Origin: Metridium senile
Lineage: Eukaryota > Cnidaria > Anthozoa > Actiniaria > Metridiidae
Direction: 5' to 3'
Assembly (NCBI GenBank): GCA_949775045.1
Contig: OX459107.1
Coordinates: 10,133,250 to 10,197,249 of the forward strand
Length of the DNA stretch: 64,000 nucleotides
Under the pieces are notes generated by a model, which was given only the letters and a program-made list of their open reading frames with translations, had not been told where the DNA came from and did not search any database. Shown in pieces: positions 11,697 to 28,558 of the stretch (within the stretch, counting starts at the first letter, position 1; every line of letters begins with the position of its first letter). The position numbers and the translations under genes are program-made.

Positions 11697-12006
11697 TTTT
11701 ATTGAATTGACGTTGAATTTTTATTGAATTGACGTTGAATTTTTATTGAATTGACATTGAATTTTCATTGAATTGACATTGAATTTTCATTGAATTGACA
11801 TTGAATTTTCATTGAATTGACATTGAATTTTCATTGAATTGACATTGAATTTTCATTGAATTGACATTGAATTTTCATTGAATTGACATTGAATTTTTTT
11901 TTGAATTGACATTGAATTGACATTGAAGTTGAATTTTCATTGAATTGACATTGATTTTGTATTGAATTGCCATTGAATTTTTATATTGAATATTGCTACA
12001 ATTGGC
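11697..12006. repeat. Right inverted end made of 22-bp subrepeats
   Basis: About 13 units of TTTTCATTGAATTGACATTGA type (one with a T-run, some GACG variants near the inner edge). It ends in the mirror of the left terminus, TGCTACAATTGGC. Confidence 0.9.
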
Positions 12007-13982
12007 TATATGCAAGCTACACGTGGTTTATTTCGGCCAATCAGAACGCGCTAAATTTCGCGGTGATGGAGCACTTATTTCGAGAAAGTATTTTTCAAGT
12101 ATACAAAAGAACGACTCATAAATCGGATCAAAATTGAAAATTTTTTAAAAATTAAAAGATCAAACATGTAATCAGAAACTAAACTCTTAGTCTATGGAGG
12201 CTCAAACCAGATAAGTAATCAATTCATGTTTAATTCGTCAATCGAACTCAGTGTTATGCAAATTGAAGAGACACAAACGAAAGACTAAACATACAGAAAA
12301 AAAAACTGTTCGTGTGCACTTCAGTAACAAAGTTATTAGTCAAACACACATCAAATTAAAGATGATAAATAATTGAAGAAAAAACGTCGATCGAACCCGA
12401 TCGAACCTCCTACCGTTTTCAAGATATACGCTTTCAAAGAAGGAATAAACAATTTTTGTTATGGCGCTGTACACATTGCGTTACGCGATCTCTTCGCCTA
12501 TCTAAATATTCAAACATGTATTATTTTGGGCTAGACTTTTTTCACTAAGGCTTCAAAGAATATATTTATCTATTTGAAAGATTTTAAGAGCATACATTAA
12601 AGTTTTCGGATCCCCAGAAGGTCCTGAAGATATTCAGTCATGTCACGGCGCTTTCTAGAAATCTGTGGTTTTGGGCTTCCTGTGTAACGGCTCGTTCGAA
12701 GTTCAACTGATGGATAACGTTCAAAGTTGTCCCGTTTGAAATCTTTTCTTTAGTTAGTAATAAATTACTTTTTCGAAAATAAGAGATTATGAGTTTAGGA
12801 AGGTTTATGTGTGGTTTTCTTAGGTTTTTGGGGCCATTCAAGGAGGTCTTGAGAATGGTGAATTTTAGCAGTCATCGCCGTGTCACAAAGTACATCAATT
12901 CAGTGACCTAAAAAGCTCACAGCTTGTTAAATGAAGGAATTAAATCAAACCTATGTAATATAAGGATAGTTCTTAGATTTGGAAGCACAACTACCCTCTC
13001 TCATCGCAAAAATATCGTTTTATTTTGATTTGGAAAGTTTAATCGGAGCTCTTCTCATCACGACGGTTGGACCTCGACTGAATAAATTTAGATTTTGTCC
13101 CATGATGCACTGCGATGATTGCTCAACCTCCTCTGAATTGCCCTATTCTCGATTTTCATTAACGTCATTAAAAATATTTCAAGCCGCCGTTCAGAAACCT
13201 AAACATAATAAAAGTACTTTCACGTGAAAGAATGAGTAAAACTATTTAATTCTGTAAAAATTCAAGTCAAACCGAGATTTTGCTGCCTGGATATGAACAA
13301 TTTCATATGCTATTTTTTTGGTAAGAACGATGGAGCCGTCACGTTGGTGTACAGCTTGTGTACACTAACATGGCGGACAAGTTCAGGCGTCGAAATTACA
13401 AATGAGCTCAAACCTGAAAACGCTTTAGAGGTGAAAAGTTTAATCAACAAACATATTTCGTTTATGTACCAGCCAAATTAAAAGTAGTGACATTTGTTGC
13501 TAATTTGCATCTTTTAACGTCCGGGGGGTACTCCCTTTGTCCAAGTGGTAGAGGTGATCGGCGGGGGTTTTGAAAACGGCTCCTAAAAGGTACGCACAGA
13601 TAAAAATAACTGATATAAAGTCTTGTCGATTCGGCTTCTCAACAAAGCAACAAAACAGAGTAAAAATGACTCTTACAGGTACGAAATCATGCATGTTACG
13701 TAACTGATTTTTGAGCCAGCGCCCCCCCCCCCCCCCCCCCCGGGTTTTAACTGCTCTAGAAAACGCGTGACAATGTTGCGTGACTTGAATTTCCATTCGA
13801 ACCGGGACTCGAGAACATGGAGAATGAAACAACAAAAACTAACCAACTTTCAGGAATAATATCTTTCAACTGGCCTTCTACAAAATATTAGAGGACCAGC
13901 CTTCTGCGATGCGTCATATGAAAACCGAGAATTTTACTATGACGTCACATCAAAGCCTTCTATTGTTTTAACGCTAAGGATC
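12007..13982. other. Intergenic region, no gene recognised
   Basis: ORFs of 60-110 codons at 12638-12841 (minus), 12979-13227 and 13293-13481 (plus) and 13500-13835 (minus) have no recognisable domain or splice context. A C-run lies at about 13722-13741. A TGACGTCA site occurs at about 13942, close to a possible first exon at 13983. Confidence 0.5.
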
Positions 13983-14043
13983 ATGGTAGCCAGGGAGGAC
14001 CGGACAAAATGGCAGCAAAATATAATTGATGAGATAGCTAAAA
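13983..14043 (+). CDS. Possible first coding exon, 20 codons
   Basis: ATG opens MVAREDRTKWQQNIIDEIAK and is followed directly by a donor GTATGT. Upstream is a TGACGTCA (CRE-like) site at about 13942, and a second one lies at about 14110. I could not find a continuing exon before the sorting-nexin gene, so it may belong to a transcript whose other exons I miss, or be chance. Confidence 0.18.
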
Positions 14044-14685
14044 GTATGTACAATTAAATATTATACTAAAAAGTTATCTTGACCGTTCTTGTCCATGTAA
14101 ACAAACCGTGACGTCATAAGTAGGGCATCTGTTTCCTTGGAAACACCAATGCAATATACTTATGTTGTCCATGATAATAGTAATATTTTTTGCTACGAGA
14201 GTACTATCCGTCAACATTTCCTTATCACTGAATGTTGTATTTTAAGTACATGAATTTAAAAGTATATAATATCTTTTTTATCCTGCGATGCCGGCGGGCT
14301 GCGGGGCTGCGAGGAAGAGAGAAGGAAAGAAGGGGGTGGCGAATGCTTTCCGAGACGGCGAGAATGGGCTTTTTAAAATCGAGCCCTAGACTCTACCATT
14401 ATTTTGAAATGCGAGCCCGAGATTTTGTTGTTATGAAATTGTCAGATTATTACGAGATTCCGAGACACCTTGGTTTTACCTAAAAACGAGAATCCGAGAT
14501 TTGCATTAAATTCGCCGAGATTCCGAGATTTTCAACTTTTCGAGGGACCATTCGTCACCCCGGCCCTGAAAGAACATAAAAACAAATCGCGATGCTAATG
14601 CCCACTGCGAGCATAGAAGCCACTCCGTCAAAACCTGACCAGGAAAATTAAATGTTGACATTGACGGAAAGGAAAAGGGAAAAGG

Positions 14686-14756
14686 GTCACGTGACCGGTT
14701 GGAGTGAGTCACGACTCACGTTTCGGCTCGCTTTTAAAAAGCTCCGGTCACGTGAC
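14686..14756. promoter_or_regulatory. Two GTCACGTGAC palindromes upstream of the sorting nexin
   Basis: Perfect GTCACGTGAC decamers at 14686-14695 and 14747-14756, 51 bp apart, about 560-630 bp before the SNX start codon. This matches the published CLEAR/E-box consensus bound by TFEB/MITF-type bHLH-zip factors at lysosomal genes. The two sites lie in a partly palindromic segment next to G- and C-runs, so they may belong to a repeat rather than a promoter. Confidence 0.35.
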
Positions 14757-14960
14757 TTTAGGGAGAAGGTCAAAACAACGGTCCAAACCAGGGACCCAGT
14801 TTTTTCAAAGAGGTTGGTGGGTGGCAGGTGGTACCCCCCCCCCCCCCAAGGTTGGTAGTGGTGGCGGGTGGCACCCCCTCCCCCCTTGGGAGGTAGTGGT
14901 GGCGGCAACATACCCCCCCCCCCCCCCCAATGCTCCATGGTAGGGACCCAATTTTAAATC

Positions 14961-15041
14961 AAAATTTAAATGGCTGTTTCGGCTCGAAAATTCCGATTTA
15001 ATAAATCGGAATTTTCGAGCCGAAACAGCCATTTAAATTTT
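14961..15041. repeat. Perfect 40-bp-arm palindrome with one-base centre
   Basis: The arms include TTTAAATGGCTGTTTCGGCT and TCGAAAATTCCGATTTA, mirrored exactly around the A at 15001. No mismatch seen over 40 bp. It lies about 275 bp upstream of the SNX start. The nearby run of C (14836-14848, 14912-14929) makes this a fragile segment. Confidence 0.95.
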
Positions 15042-15315
15042 TGTTAAATTTACTTTTTATCTCTTTTCTCATATTCATTTTTTTGATACTCTTATGGCAC
15101 ATTTTTAGTTATTTACGGAGGAATGCGTCATGACAAAACTACTCCCACTTCCACCCCCACAGTCCTTGACTCGTGTACGTCACGAGGTAGTCACATGATA
15201 TATTTCGTCTGCCCATTGGTCTGCCGTCGATGTAAACAGCTACAGTCAGTCACAAGGCATTTACTTTCCTCGGCGATAAATACCGAAAATACTCTAGAAA
15301 TTTCACAAATTTAAG

Positions 15316-18300
15316 ATGAAAAAGCGACGAAAAGGGTCTGATTTTGCGGTAAGCTACATTTACATGCTGAATTATGTTTAATAGCTTTTTTTTGGTTGTT
15401 TTGATTGAATTTGTTTGGCGTTCGCCGCGACCCACAAAACGCGCGTTTTTCACAATCCCATGATGGCAGAATTCAACAAGAAATTTCATTTTATTTCTCT
15501 AAAAGTTTATTCTGAATTGACTGTAAAAGAATCCGCTGGAGTTGATACTTTGAATAGTAAGGATTCGTCTTAATAATTAACCTAGAAGGGTTGATTTATT
15601 GTTAAAATATCGTTGCGAAATCTACTGTTTTTCCCAGGAGTGTAATTTCAGAATATATATTTTGTGTGCATTTCTGGTTGGATTCCGTAAACTTCTTGTT
15701 ATCTGTGTGTTTAATATACAAGTAGAACATGTATTTTTTATTGTTATTTATAATTTAAACTTTGTTTTAAGGCCGTGAAAGTTGATGTCATAAATCCACG
15801 AATACACAATTGCGATAAAGGGAAATATGTCGACTATGAAGTCAAAATGGAGGTCAGTACAGTATCTTAAAAAACTAATTAATCCTAAAATTATTATTAT
15901 ATACTGTATTTAATTCTGTAATCTACTTTACTATACGTAACGCGAATTCATCAACGTTGAAAATCAATGGTTCTTTATGTTAAATTCTTGAAAAACCGGT
16001 TTACGTAACTGTAATCTAAATTACGTAACTAGTTTCTTTTCCCTCTTGTAGAAAATGAAAGTATGAAACAAATTCTATTATTGGTATATTACTTAAATAA
16101 TATCTAAGAGCTTAAAGCAATATTATTTCTATTACGTAGTGTCAAAGTCAAAGCTAATAATGTCATTCAATGTTACTTTCACTTCAAAACATTGGGATCC
16201 CTGTGTTGATAAACAAAATTGTACAGGAAATTTGTTATTTGATGTAAATTGACAGTATTCATTATTAAGCACTTAATGACTGGTCCCGAGGGAAACAGTT
16301 AGTTTTGTTTCCCGAGAATCCCGATGTTGAGATTCGAGGGAAACAAAACTAACTGATTTCCCGAGGGATCAGTCATTAAGTGTTTTATTATATACCCTAT
16401 TCAAACGAAGAAAAATTTTCACTCCATTTTGAAAATTTTTTATTTACGAAAAAAAGTTCGTTATGAATTACAAAGCGTGGAGAAAATTGAAATGTAATAT
16501 GATATTACAAAGTTTTTAGTCGACCAAAAAATGACAATAATGTAATGTTTTATTTTAAGTGAAAATGTTTGTTGTTTACTTATAAGTTGGAGTTTAAATT
16601 GGTGGTTACATTGAGTTTGCAAACGCGCCACACAAACTTTCGATGGACTTTGACCTGATCACGTGGATTTATTCCGGCCTCTCACATGGATTTATTACCC
16701 GTGCGGGGAATAGATTGATTTATTTCCCTCCACGTGACATGCTCTCGACCAATAAGAAAACGAGTTTGAATAGGATATATAATAAATATATATGTATATA
16801 TATATATATTATATATATAAAATGTATATGACGGGGGATGGAAATCATTTGTTGGGTATAAATTGTAAAAAATCAAATCAAATCAAAGTCTACATTTTCT
16901 CATTTGACCATTCTATTTATTATAATAAATTAAATTCTGAATTAAAAAAAAAATGTTTTGACAGTTCGACTGTCATCTTCAGAGTGTAGTTATAAAGAAA
17001 ATAATGTTATTATATAACACTATGGCAGTTGATCTGTCAAAACATTCAGTGAAAATATAAAAATTACATCATTTTTGTCAAATTCTTTGTATTTTATTAT
17101 TTTATTTAGAGGATTTCACCGAGAGCAAATACAAACTGTGTACAAACATTGAATACAAAATTAGAAAAAAAAACAATTTTTCTTTTATAATTCCTTTTCA
17201 ATATAGACTGACAACATAGCTTTCACAAGAAAGAATTCCTGCGTGAGAAGAAGATATTCTGACTTTATCTGGTTAAGAAACAAACTATCCACCCAGGAGA
17301 TCAATGGTTTTGCTAGGTAAATATTATTATAATTATTGTGAGTGGACATCCTAGGGTCTCAGAGGCCATAGCACCTTTTACAATAATCCCCTTCACAGTT
17401 CCCTGTGTCATCTACAAATAAAGGCAGGGCTCGAAATAGCTGCCTGCCAATGGCCACATATGACAGGCAAAATTAAAGGTTTGGCAGGCAAAAAATAATT
17501 ATGAACTGCCAAATAGATAATAAAATTGCATTCAAAATGTATTGGAAATCTTCTTTCACTTTTATTTATCTGGAAGTGGCAGGCCAAATTCTTTTCCTAC
17601 TTCGAGCCCTGAAAAGTAGCCAAGCCTTTGCATCGAAGCAAGTCAATCGTTGAGTTTGCAATGATATGGACATTTTGTATAGTACTTATGGAAGTACAAT
17701 GTTAGTTCTTTCATATTTTACTAAAATTGACAAGATGAAATATGTAAATCTGTCCAAGAAAATTCAAGTTGAAACTTTTAAGTTTCAGCTTGAATTTTAA
17801 AATTCACAATTAAAATTATGCAAATCAGGACAAAATTTGTATGAGATTTACCAATCTTTAAGTTTCAACTTGAATTTTAAAATTCATAATTACAATTATG
17901 CAAATTAGACAACATTTGTATGAGATTTACCAATCTTGTCATAGGCAAGGTTTCTTTTGTAAAATTCTTATTAATTATTCATGAATTTTATTAACTGATT
18001 TATTGTATTTTATTATTATTATTTTTTTCGTTAGTGATTTTACTGTTCCTGAACTTCCTCCAAAGAGACTATTTGGTCGGTTTGAACCTAGATTTGTTTA
18101 CTCAAGGATGCATGGCATGAATGACTTCTTAGAAAAGTAAGCAAATAGTGCAGGGCTGCAAATTATTTTTTTTATAAGCTGGTCATTTGTCAGGCCAGGG
18201 GCAAGTTTGACCTGTCAAAAACCCAGTCTGGTCAGACAAAAATATTAATTTCAAGTGAACAGAATAAAAAAGAAAGAAAGAAATACCTTATTCATACTAT

Positions 18301-19090
18301 TTTAAGCGAAATTTGATCGGTCAAATGTCCGACCAGAAGCGGTCATTTACCAGTCAAATTCCGCTTTTTATCGGACATTTGTCCGATGACTGGCGCTTAT
18401 TTGCAGCCCTGATAGTGTATCATTTTATCTTAATAAACTGTGTTTTCTCTTGTTTATAATGAAAACAATTCCCTTAGTACTAGCAGAGAGAATATTTTTA
18501 TTGTATTCAGCAATTGATAAATGAAGCACTATTTTGAATCATCCGGTCAAACTCGTTCTTGGTATTAATTGATGGCCAACAAAATGCTAGTTTGAAAATG
18601 AGACATCAAACTTTGGGGGCTCCACCTTAAAAATAATTGTACTGGCAGTAAACTGGCACCCATGGTTGTAAACATTTCTTATTTGATATGTTATTTTCTA
18701 CATTTCAGGGTTTTAAATGAAAGGCATTATCTATCATTTGTTGGACTTCATCTCTTCCTCCAAACAGAAATGTCAATCAAACAAATCGACGATTATCTTA
18801 ATGACAATTTTCAAGAAAACTATACAGTGGATCACTTAATAAAGTTATCCGAAACAAATCAAATCGAAAAAGCCTTGGATACATGTACTCTTAAATCTTG
18901 CTACAATGTTATACTATCAGACTTTGATACATTTGTAGTGGTAAATTGTAGTGGCGAGCAAGACGATGCCAAGTCCTTTCACAGTGCAAGTATTGCTTCA
19001 ATAGATAGTAATACAAGTATAAATGTTTTGGGGCTTTCACCGAAAGATGCGCAAGACTATTCCCCTATTATTCATTCGGCTATGAAGTAG
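15316..19090 (+). CDS. SNX10/11-like: PX-domain sorting nexin of the SNX10/SNX11 type, 235 aa
   Basis: Five exons: 15316-15348, 15772-15852, 17207-17316, 18035-18136 and 18709-19090; all borders are GT/AG and the phases agree. The PX domain spans about residues 13-130. It shows VKVDVINPRI with YVDYEV (beta strands), CVRRRYSDFIWLR (the RRRY-x-x-F phosphoinositide-binding core, Arg54), PELPPK (the proline turn) and MNDFLEKVL with LSFVGLHLFLQTE (helices). As in SNX10/11, a short extended-PX helix and a low-complexity tail rich in Ser/Asp follow, with YTVDHLIKL matching the conserved VSVEEAI region. These proteins bind PI3P on endosomes and act in endolysosomal traffic and V-ATPase targeting. It is slightly longer than human SNX10 (201 aa). 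Exon 1 encodes only 11 basic residues and is the least certain part. Introns hold three foldback or MITE elements. Confidence 0.9.
16266..16385. mobile_element. Foldback element in SNX intron 2
   Basis: AAGCACTTAATGACTGGTCC at the left and its near mirror GATCAGTCATTAAGTGTTTT at the right; the arms continue through CCCGAGGGAAAC and TTTTGTTTCCCGAG with a short loop. About 50-bp arms, no ORF. Confidence 0.85.
17425..17611. mobile_element. MITE with CAGGGCTCGAAAT ends (hAT-like)
   Basis: Starts CAGGGCTCGAAATAGC and ends CTACTTCGAGCCCTG. The interior repeats GGCAGGC motifs. The terminal CAGGG type and size suit a non-autonomous hAT element. It lies in SNX intron 3. Confidence 0.7.
18151..18411. 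mobile_element. MITE with CAGGGCTGCAAAT ends, 6-bp flanking repeat
   Basis: Starts CAGGGCTGCAAAT and ends ATTTGCAGCCCTG. ATAGTG is repeated directly at both sides (18145-18150, 18412-18417). The interior has inverted GGTCATTTGTC/GGACATTTGTCC segments. It starts only 14 bp after the exon 4 donor of the SNX gene. Confidence 0.8.
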
Positions 19091-21330
19091 AATAAATAGC
19101 TGGTTGAATGTAATAATTATGGGCTTTTCATCTCAACTTGGATAGGATTACACGGTTGCTATTCACTCTTATGGCAAAACAGATGGGTAAATGTATGCAT
19201 CCACATGAGGTTAAGCACGTCCTGATGGTCCTACAATTTGTAATACTCTAGTTTCACTATACATATATATTCTCTTTCCGAGATACTTTGTCACCCATGA
19301 AGAGAAAAGCCTTTAAGCTAGTAGCGCATGGGACTATAGGTTACCAACGTATACTAAACTAGAACAAAGTGATTTCATGGCCACATCCTTGTCAATGACT
19401 GTTTTAACTTATTAGACATCAAAAAAAGACGTGACTAAATATAAGGCACTTTCAATTTCTGAACATGTTACTTTGCACCACTAGCTTGTATATAGGGTTT
19501 TAACACGTGACAAACTTTCTCGGAAAGGGTGTATCTAGGACCACTGTACTATTTGACAAAAGGTACATGTGCACAGCCTCAATAGCACTAATTAATATTT
19601 GTTTGTGCTTTGCTTGGAATATCTTAATATATATAGCAAATCAAGGCTTAGCCAGTAAAATCAAAAAGTACAGCAGTGCTTGGATAATATGAAAGCCAGA
19701 GTATTATATTTATCTTTGCATGACATAGAAAGACCTTATTTTCATTCTTAAATTTTAATTATGAACAGTTTTATTAAAGCGCCAGTTGAAATAGAGATAA
19801 GCAAGTCTTGTAAAATTTTACCCTGGTTACCAGATGCTTGACTATTAACTCTTTTTTTAACTCGGCTTTTTTGAGCAGTGAAGCGGCGAGACGTCAAGGC
19901 AGGGAGAGAGTTAGTCAAGCCTCTGGTGACCAAGGTAGTAAAATATATCTTTCATTCTTGATAATGAATTTAGGCAAGACTTCAAACTGTTGGATTTACA
20001 TGTTTGTTTATCTTTATTTCAAACATATAATATTATTTTAATAAAATCTGCTCTACAAAGCAAATTCATTATGCTGAAACTGTACAAGTTAAGATGTATT
20101 ATTAGAATATGCAGCATTTTATGAGTAGTTTTTAGGTTAACTTGTACAGTAAGTTATAATTATTGTAGATTATTATTAAATAATTAACAATTATTAGTCG
20201 AAAGCAAAGTGGATATTGGTGAGTAATAATCGAGACGGGTCAAGGTTATTATTCACTGATATTTACAGAGCCTGAGGTGGATAATTGTCTTAGTATAAAT
20301 ACACAAGTGATTATTTCAAAACGTAAAAATAACCAGGTTTTTTTAAGAGCTAGCAACTGTTCATTTGTTATTTCTAAAAACGCACGAAACACTGTAGGTG
20401 ATTATGGAGAAATAGTGTGAATTTCTCGACCAATCACCGCACGCTATTTTCTATAATCACTTGTGTATGATACTAAATATGTAGATATAATTAAATACAT
20501 GTAGTAATATAAACATTTGGGAGTGGGAGGGTTGTATGTTGCTTGACAAAAATGGAATTTTCCTCCAATTAAAATAAAAGCCAGGAAATAATTCTTCCCG
20601 ACACTGCAAGGCATTATGGGTATACACAGTAGTTAGTTCATTCGATTCGTTGTATTGCTTTGACACTTTGTGTTTCTTGTAGTTAATAATAATTTATTGT
20701 TATTGTATGTTATATTAATATATTGTTAGTGCACCACTAAGCATGGACCCTTTTGTTCTGTATCTAGAAAGTACATGTAAACCCATAATTCATTGCAGTC
20801 TTCAGTTAGTGTCAAGCTTTTTGTAATAGGTGTACTTTGTTTTGACATTGATTGTATTCTCTAAAATTATTATTGTTATTACATTTTAAGCAGAACATAT
20901 TTTTATCATTATTTTTATTTGCAAAATATTAATTGTACTTGTACATACTAGAAACAGACTTTTATTTTTAATTGCATTTACTAAATACTGTAATACATGT
21001 GACAGTGAATTGTTGGCATATACACATATTTCAATAGGCTATGTGCATGAGTGTGGTTTTTGTATAAAAAATTGATTATTATGAGTGTGCGGAATTCCTA
21101 TTCTCTACTTTCACATAACCATAATAATCAAATTTGTTTGATTTAAACTACAATTGGTTTGATTTGAATTACAGTAGCTAGCACCCCAAAACAGAAGGCT
21201 TTATGGTTATTGTGTAAGTGTTATTTAAAAGAACAATAGATTCCTGAGCACAACCAAAAAGCCCAAGTGTGCCTAGAGATTCAAAGACATGAAACTAATT
21301 GGTTTAAATTCCAAGACTAAATTGACACAT
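19091..21330. other. Convergent intergenic region between SNX and NMNAT
   Basis: Contains 3' flanks of two convergent genes. A MITE lies at 19815-19944 (TTTTACCCTGGTTACCAGAT mirrored by CTGGTGACCAAGGTAGTAAA). A diverged family C copy is near 19540-19690. A foldback occupies about 20288-20478 (TTAGTAT, then ACACAAGTGATTA, mirrored). No further gene was seen. Confidence 0.6.
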
Positions 21331-27571
<6,241 letters not shown>

Positions 27572-28558
27572 TTTGAAAACAGTGGGAGGACTAACACAGG
27601 TAGCCCAAACATATAAGAATACCCATTTTAGTTGAAACTTTGTATTTTGAGCAAAGAAAATTGTTAGAATGGCTTTGAAGGAGACGCTATTGGTTTATAA
27701 AATTGTTTTGGGAATTTTGTCGGAATACTGCACAATCTAAGAAAGCTGAATAAATTTAATCAATTTGATTATCAAATATCGATTAGTTTTTGGCCCGTTG
27801 CCAGTGGTAACCAGGCGTATCCCATAATACTCTGCGAACATCGGGAAGAAAATATGGAGACGAAAAATATAAAGTCGATATAAGGATGAAGTAGAATCGA
27901 TCTTTTGGCTTCAAAACGTGGTTGAAGGTACCTCTTTTCCACTTCCTTACATGAAAAGGATATCGAACTAAGGTATGTTGTGGGTTTTGTGCGCAAAAGC
28001 AGTAAATTTAGTGGGATTTCGGTGGGTTTTATTTGGGCGTTCGATTACGTTTAGTCATTTACGAAAGGACGTTCTTTGTTGACGTAGACGATATTTTCAT
28101 AATATATCTTCGCCTAATCTCAAAATTGTGAGATTCTAAGCGCTCTTTTGTGAATTCTTGATTGTGAAACGAGCTTAAGGTAGTTTAAAGCTAGGTTTTT
28201 GTTGTGTTTTTGTGTTTTCGTCGCTGTATAAATTATGTATGAAAGCAATGCCTGTGTCACTCTTGTCAAAACAAGACACTCCGCCGACTCTCCCCATTGA
28301 ACTCAACACATTACTTACACATTTCTCGTTTGTTAAAAGAGAAATACGTGTATCAAACAGCTTTCAATTGCTTGGATTTATCTTATTGTACAAAATGTTT
28401 AAACCTTCTAAAAATTATCTTTGTACGTCAAAGAAGAAACAAACAAACAAGCTAACGCAATTGTTGTCAAGAGCTTTTGACAAAGTCTCGACTTTATCGA
28501 ATGTTTACACTGGTTTTCTTTTATGTCTAAACTATTCTTTTTTATCCTACAGATCATC
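27572..28558. promoter_or_regulatory. Shared upstream region of NMNAT (minus) and CK1 alpha (plus)
   Basis: The NMNAT and CK1 alpha start codons are 987 bp apart, head-to-head. A likely noncoding first exon of CK1 alpha ends at a GTATGT donor after 27972, matched by the acceptor TTTATCCTACAG ending at 28552, six bases before the ATG. If so, the two transcription starts are within about 400 bp. No TATA box is evident. The ORF at 27772-27996 is antisense to the proposed UTR exon and looks spurious. Confidence 0.6.

Larger units (their letters stand above)
9126..12006 (-). mobile_element. DNA transposon with long repeat-built inverted ends and a broken integrase ORF
   Basis: Both ends start GCCAATTGTAGCAATATTCA and continue for over 60 bp as mirror images, then dissolve into tandem 22-bp units (TTCAATGTCAATTCAATG then AAAA). 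The left end has about 165 bp of such repeat, the right end about 310 bp. Inside, on the minus strand, lies an integrase-core-like C-terminal ORF at 9483-10021. No clear target-site duplication was found, because the outer flanks differ. No N-terminal transposase exons could be found between 10022 and 11690, so the copy is internally incomplete. A cut-and-paste element of an IS3EU/Ginger-like (DDE integrase) group is my guess. Confidence 0.75.

Noticed and set aside
12979..13481. Two plus ORFs of 62-82 codons
   Set aside because: No start context, no domain, no splice partner; length is expected by chance.
14687..15032. Overlapping Pro/Gly-rich ORFs on both strands
   Set aside because: They cross poly-C/poly-G runs and the palindrome, overlap each other, and lack domain or codon signal.
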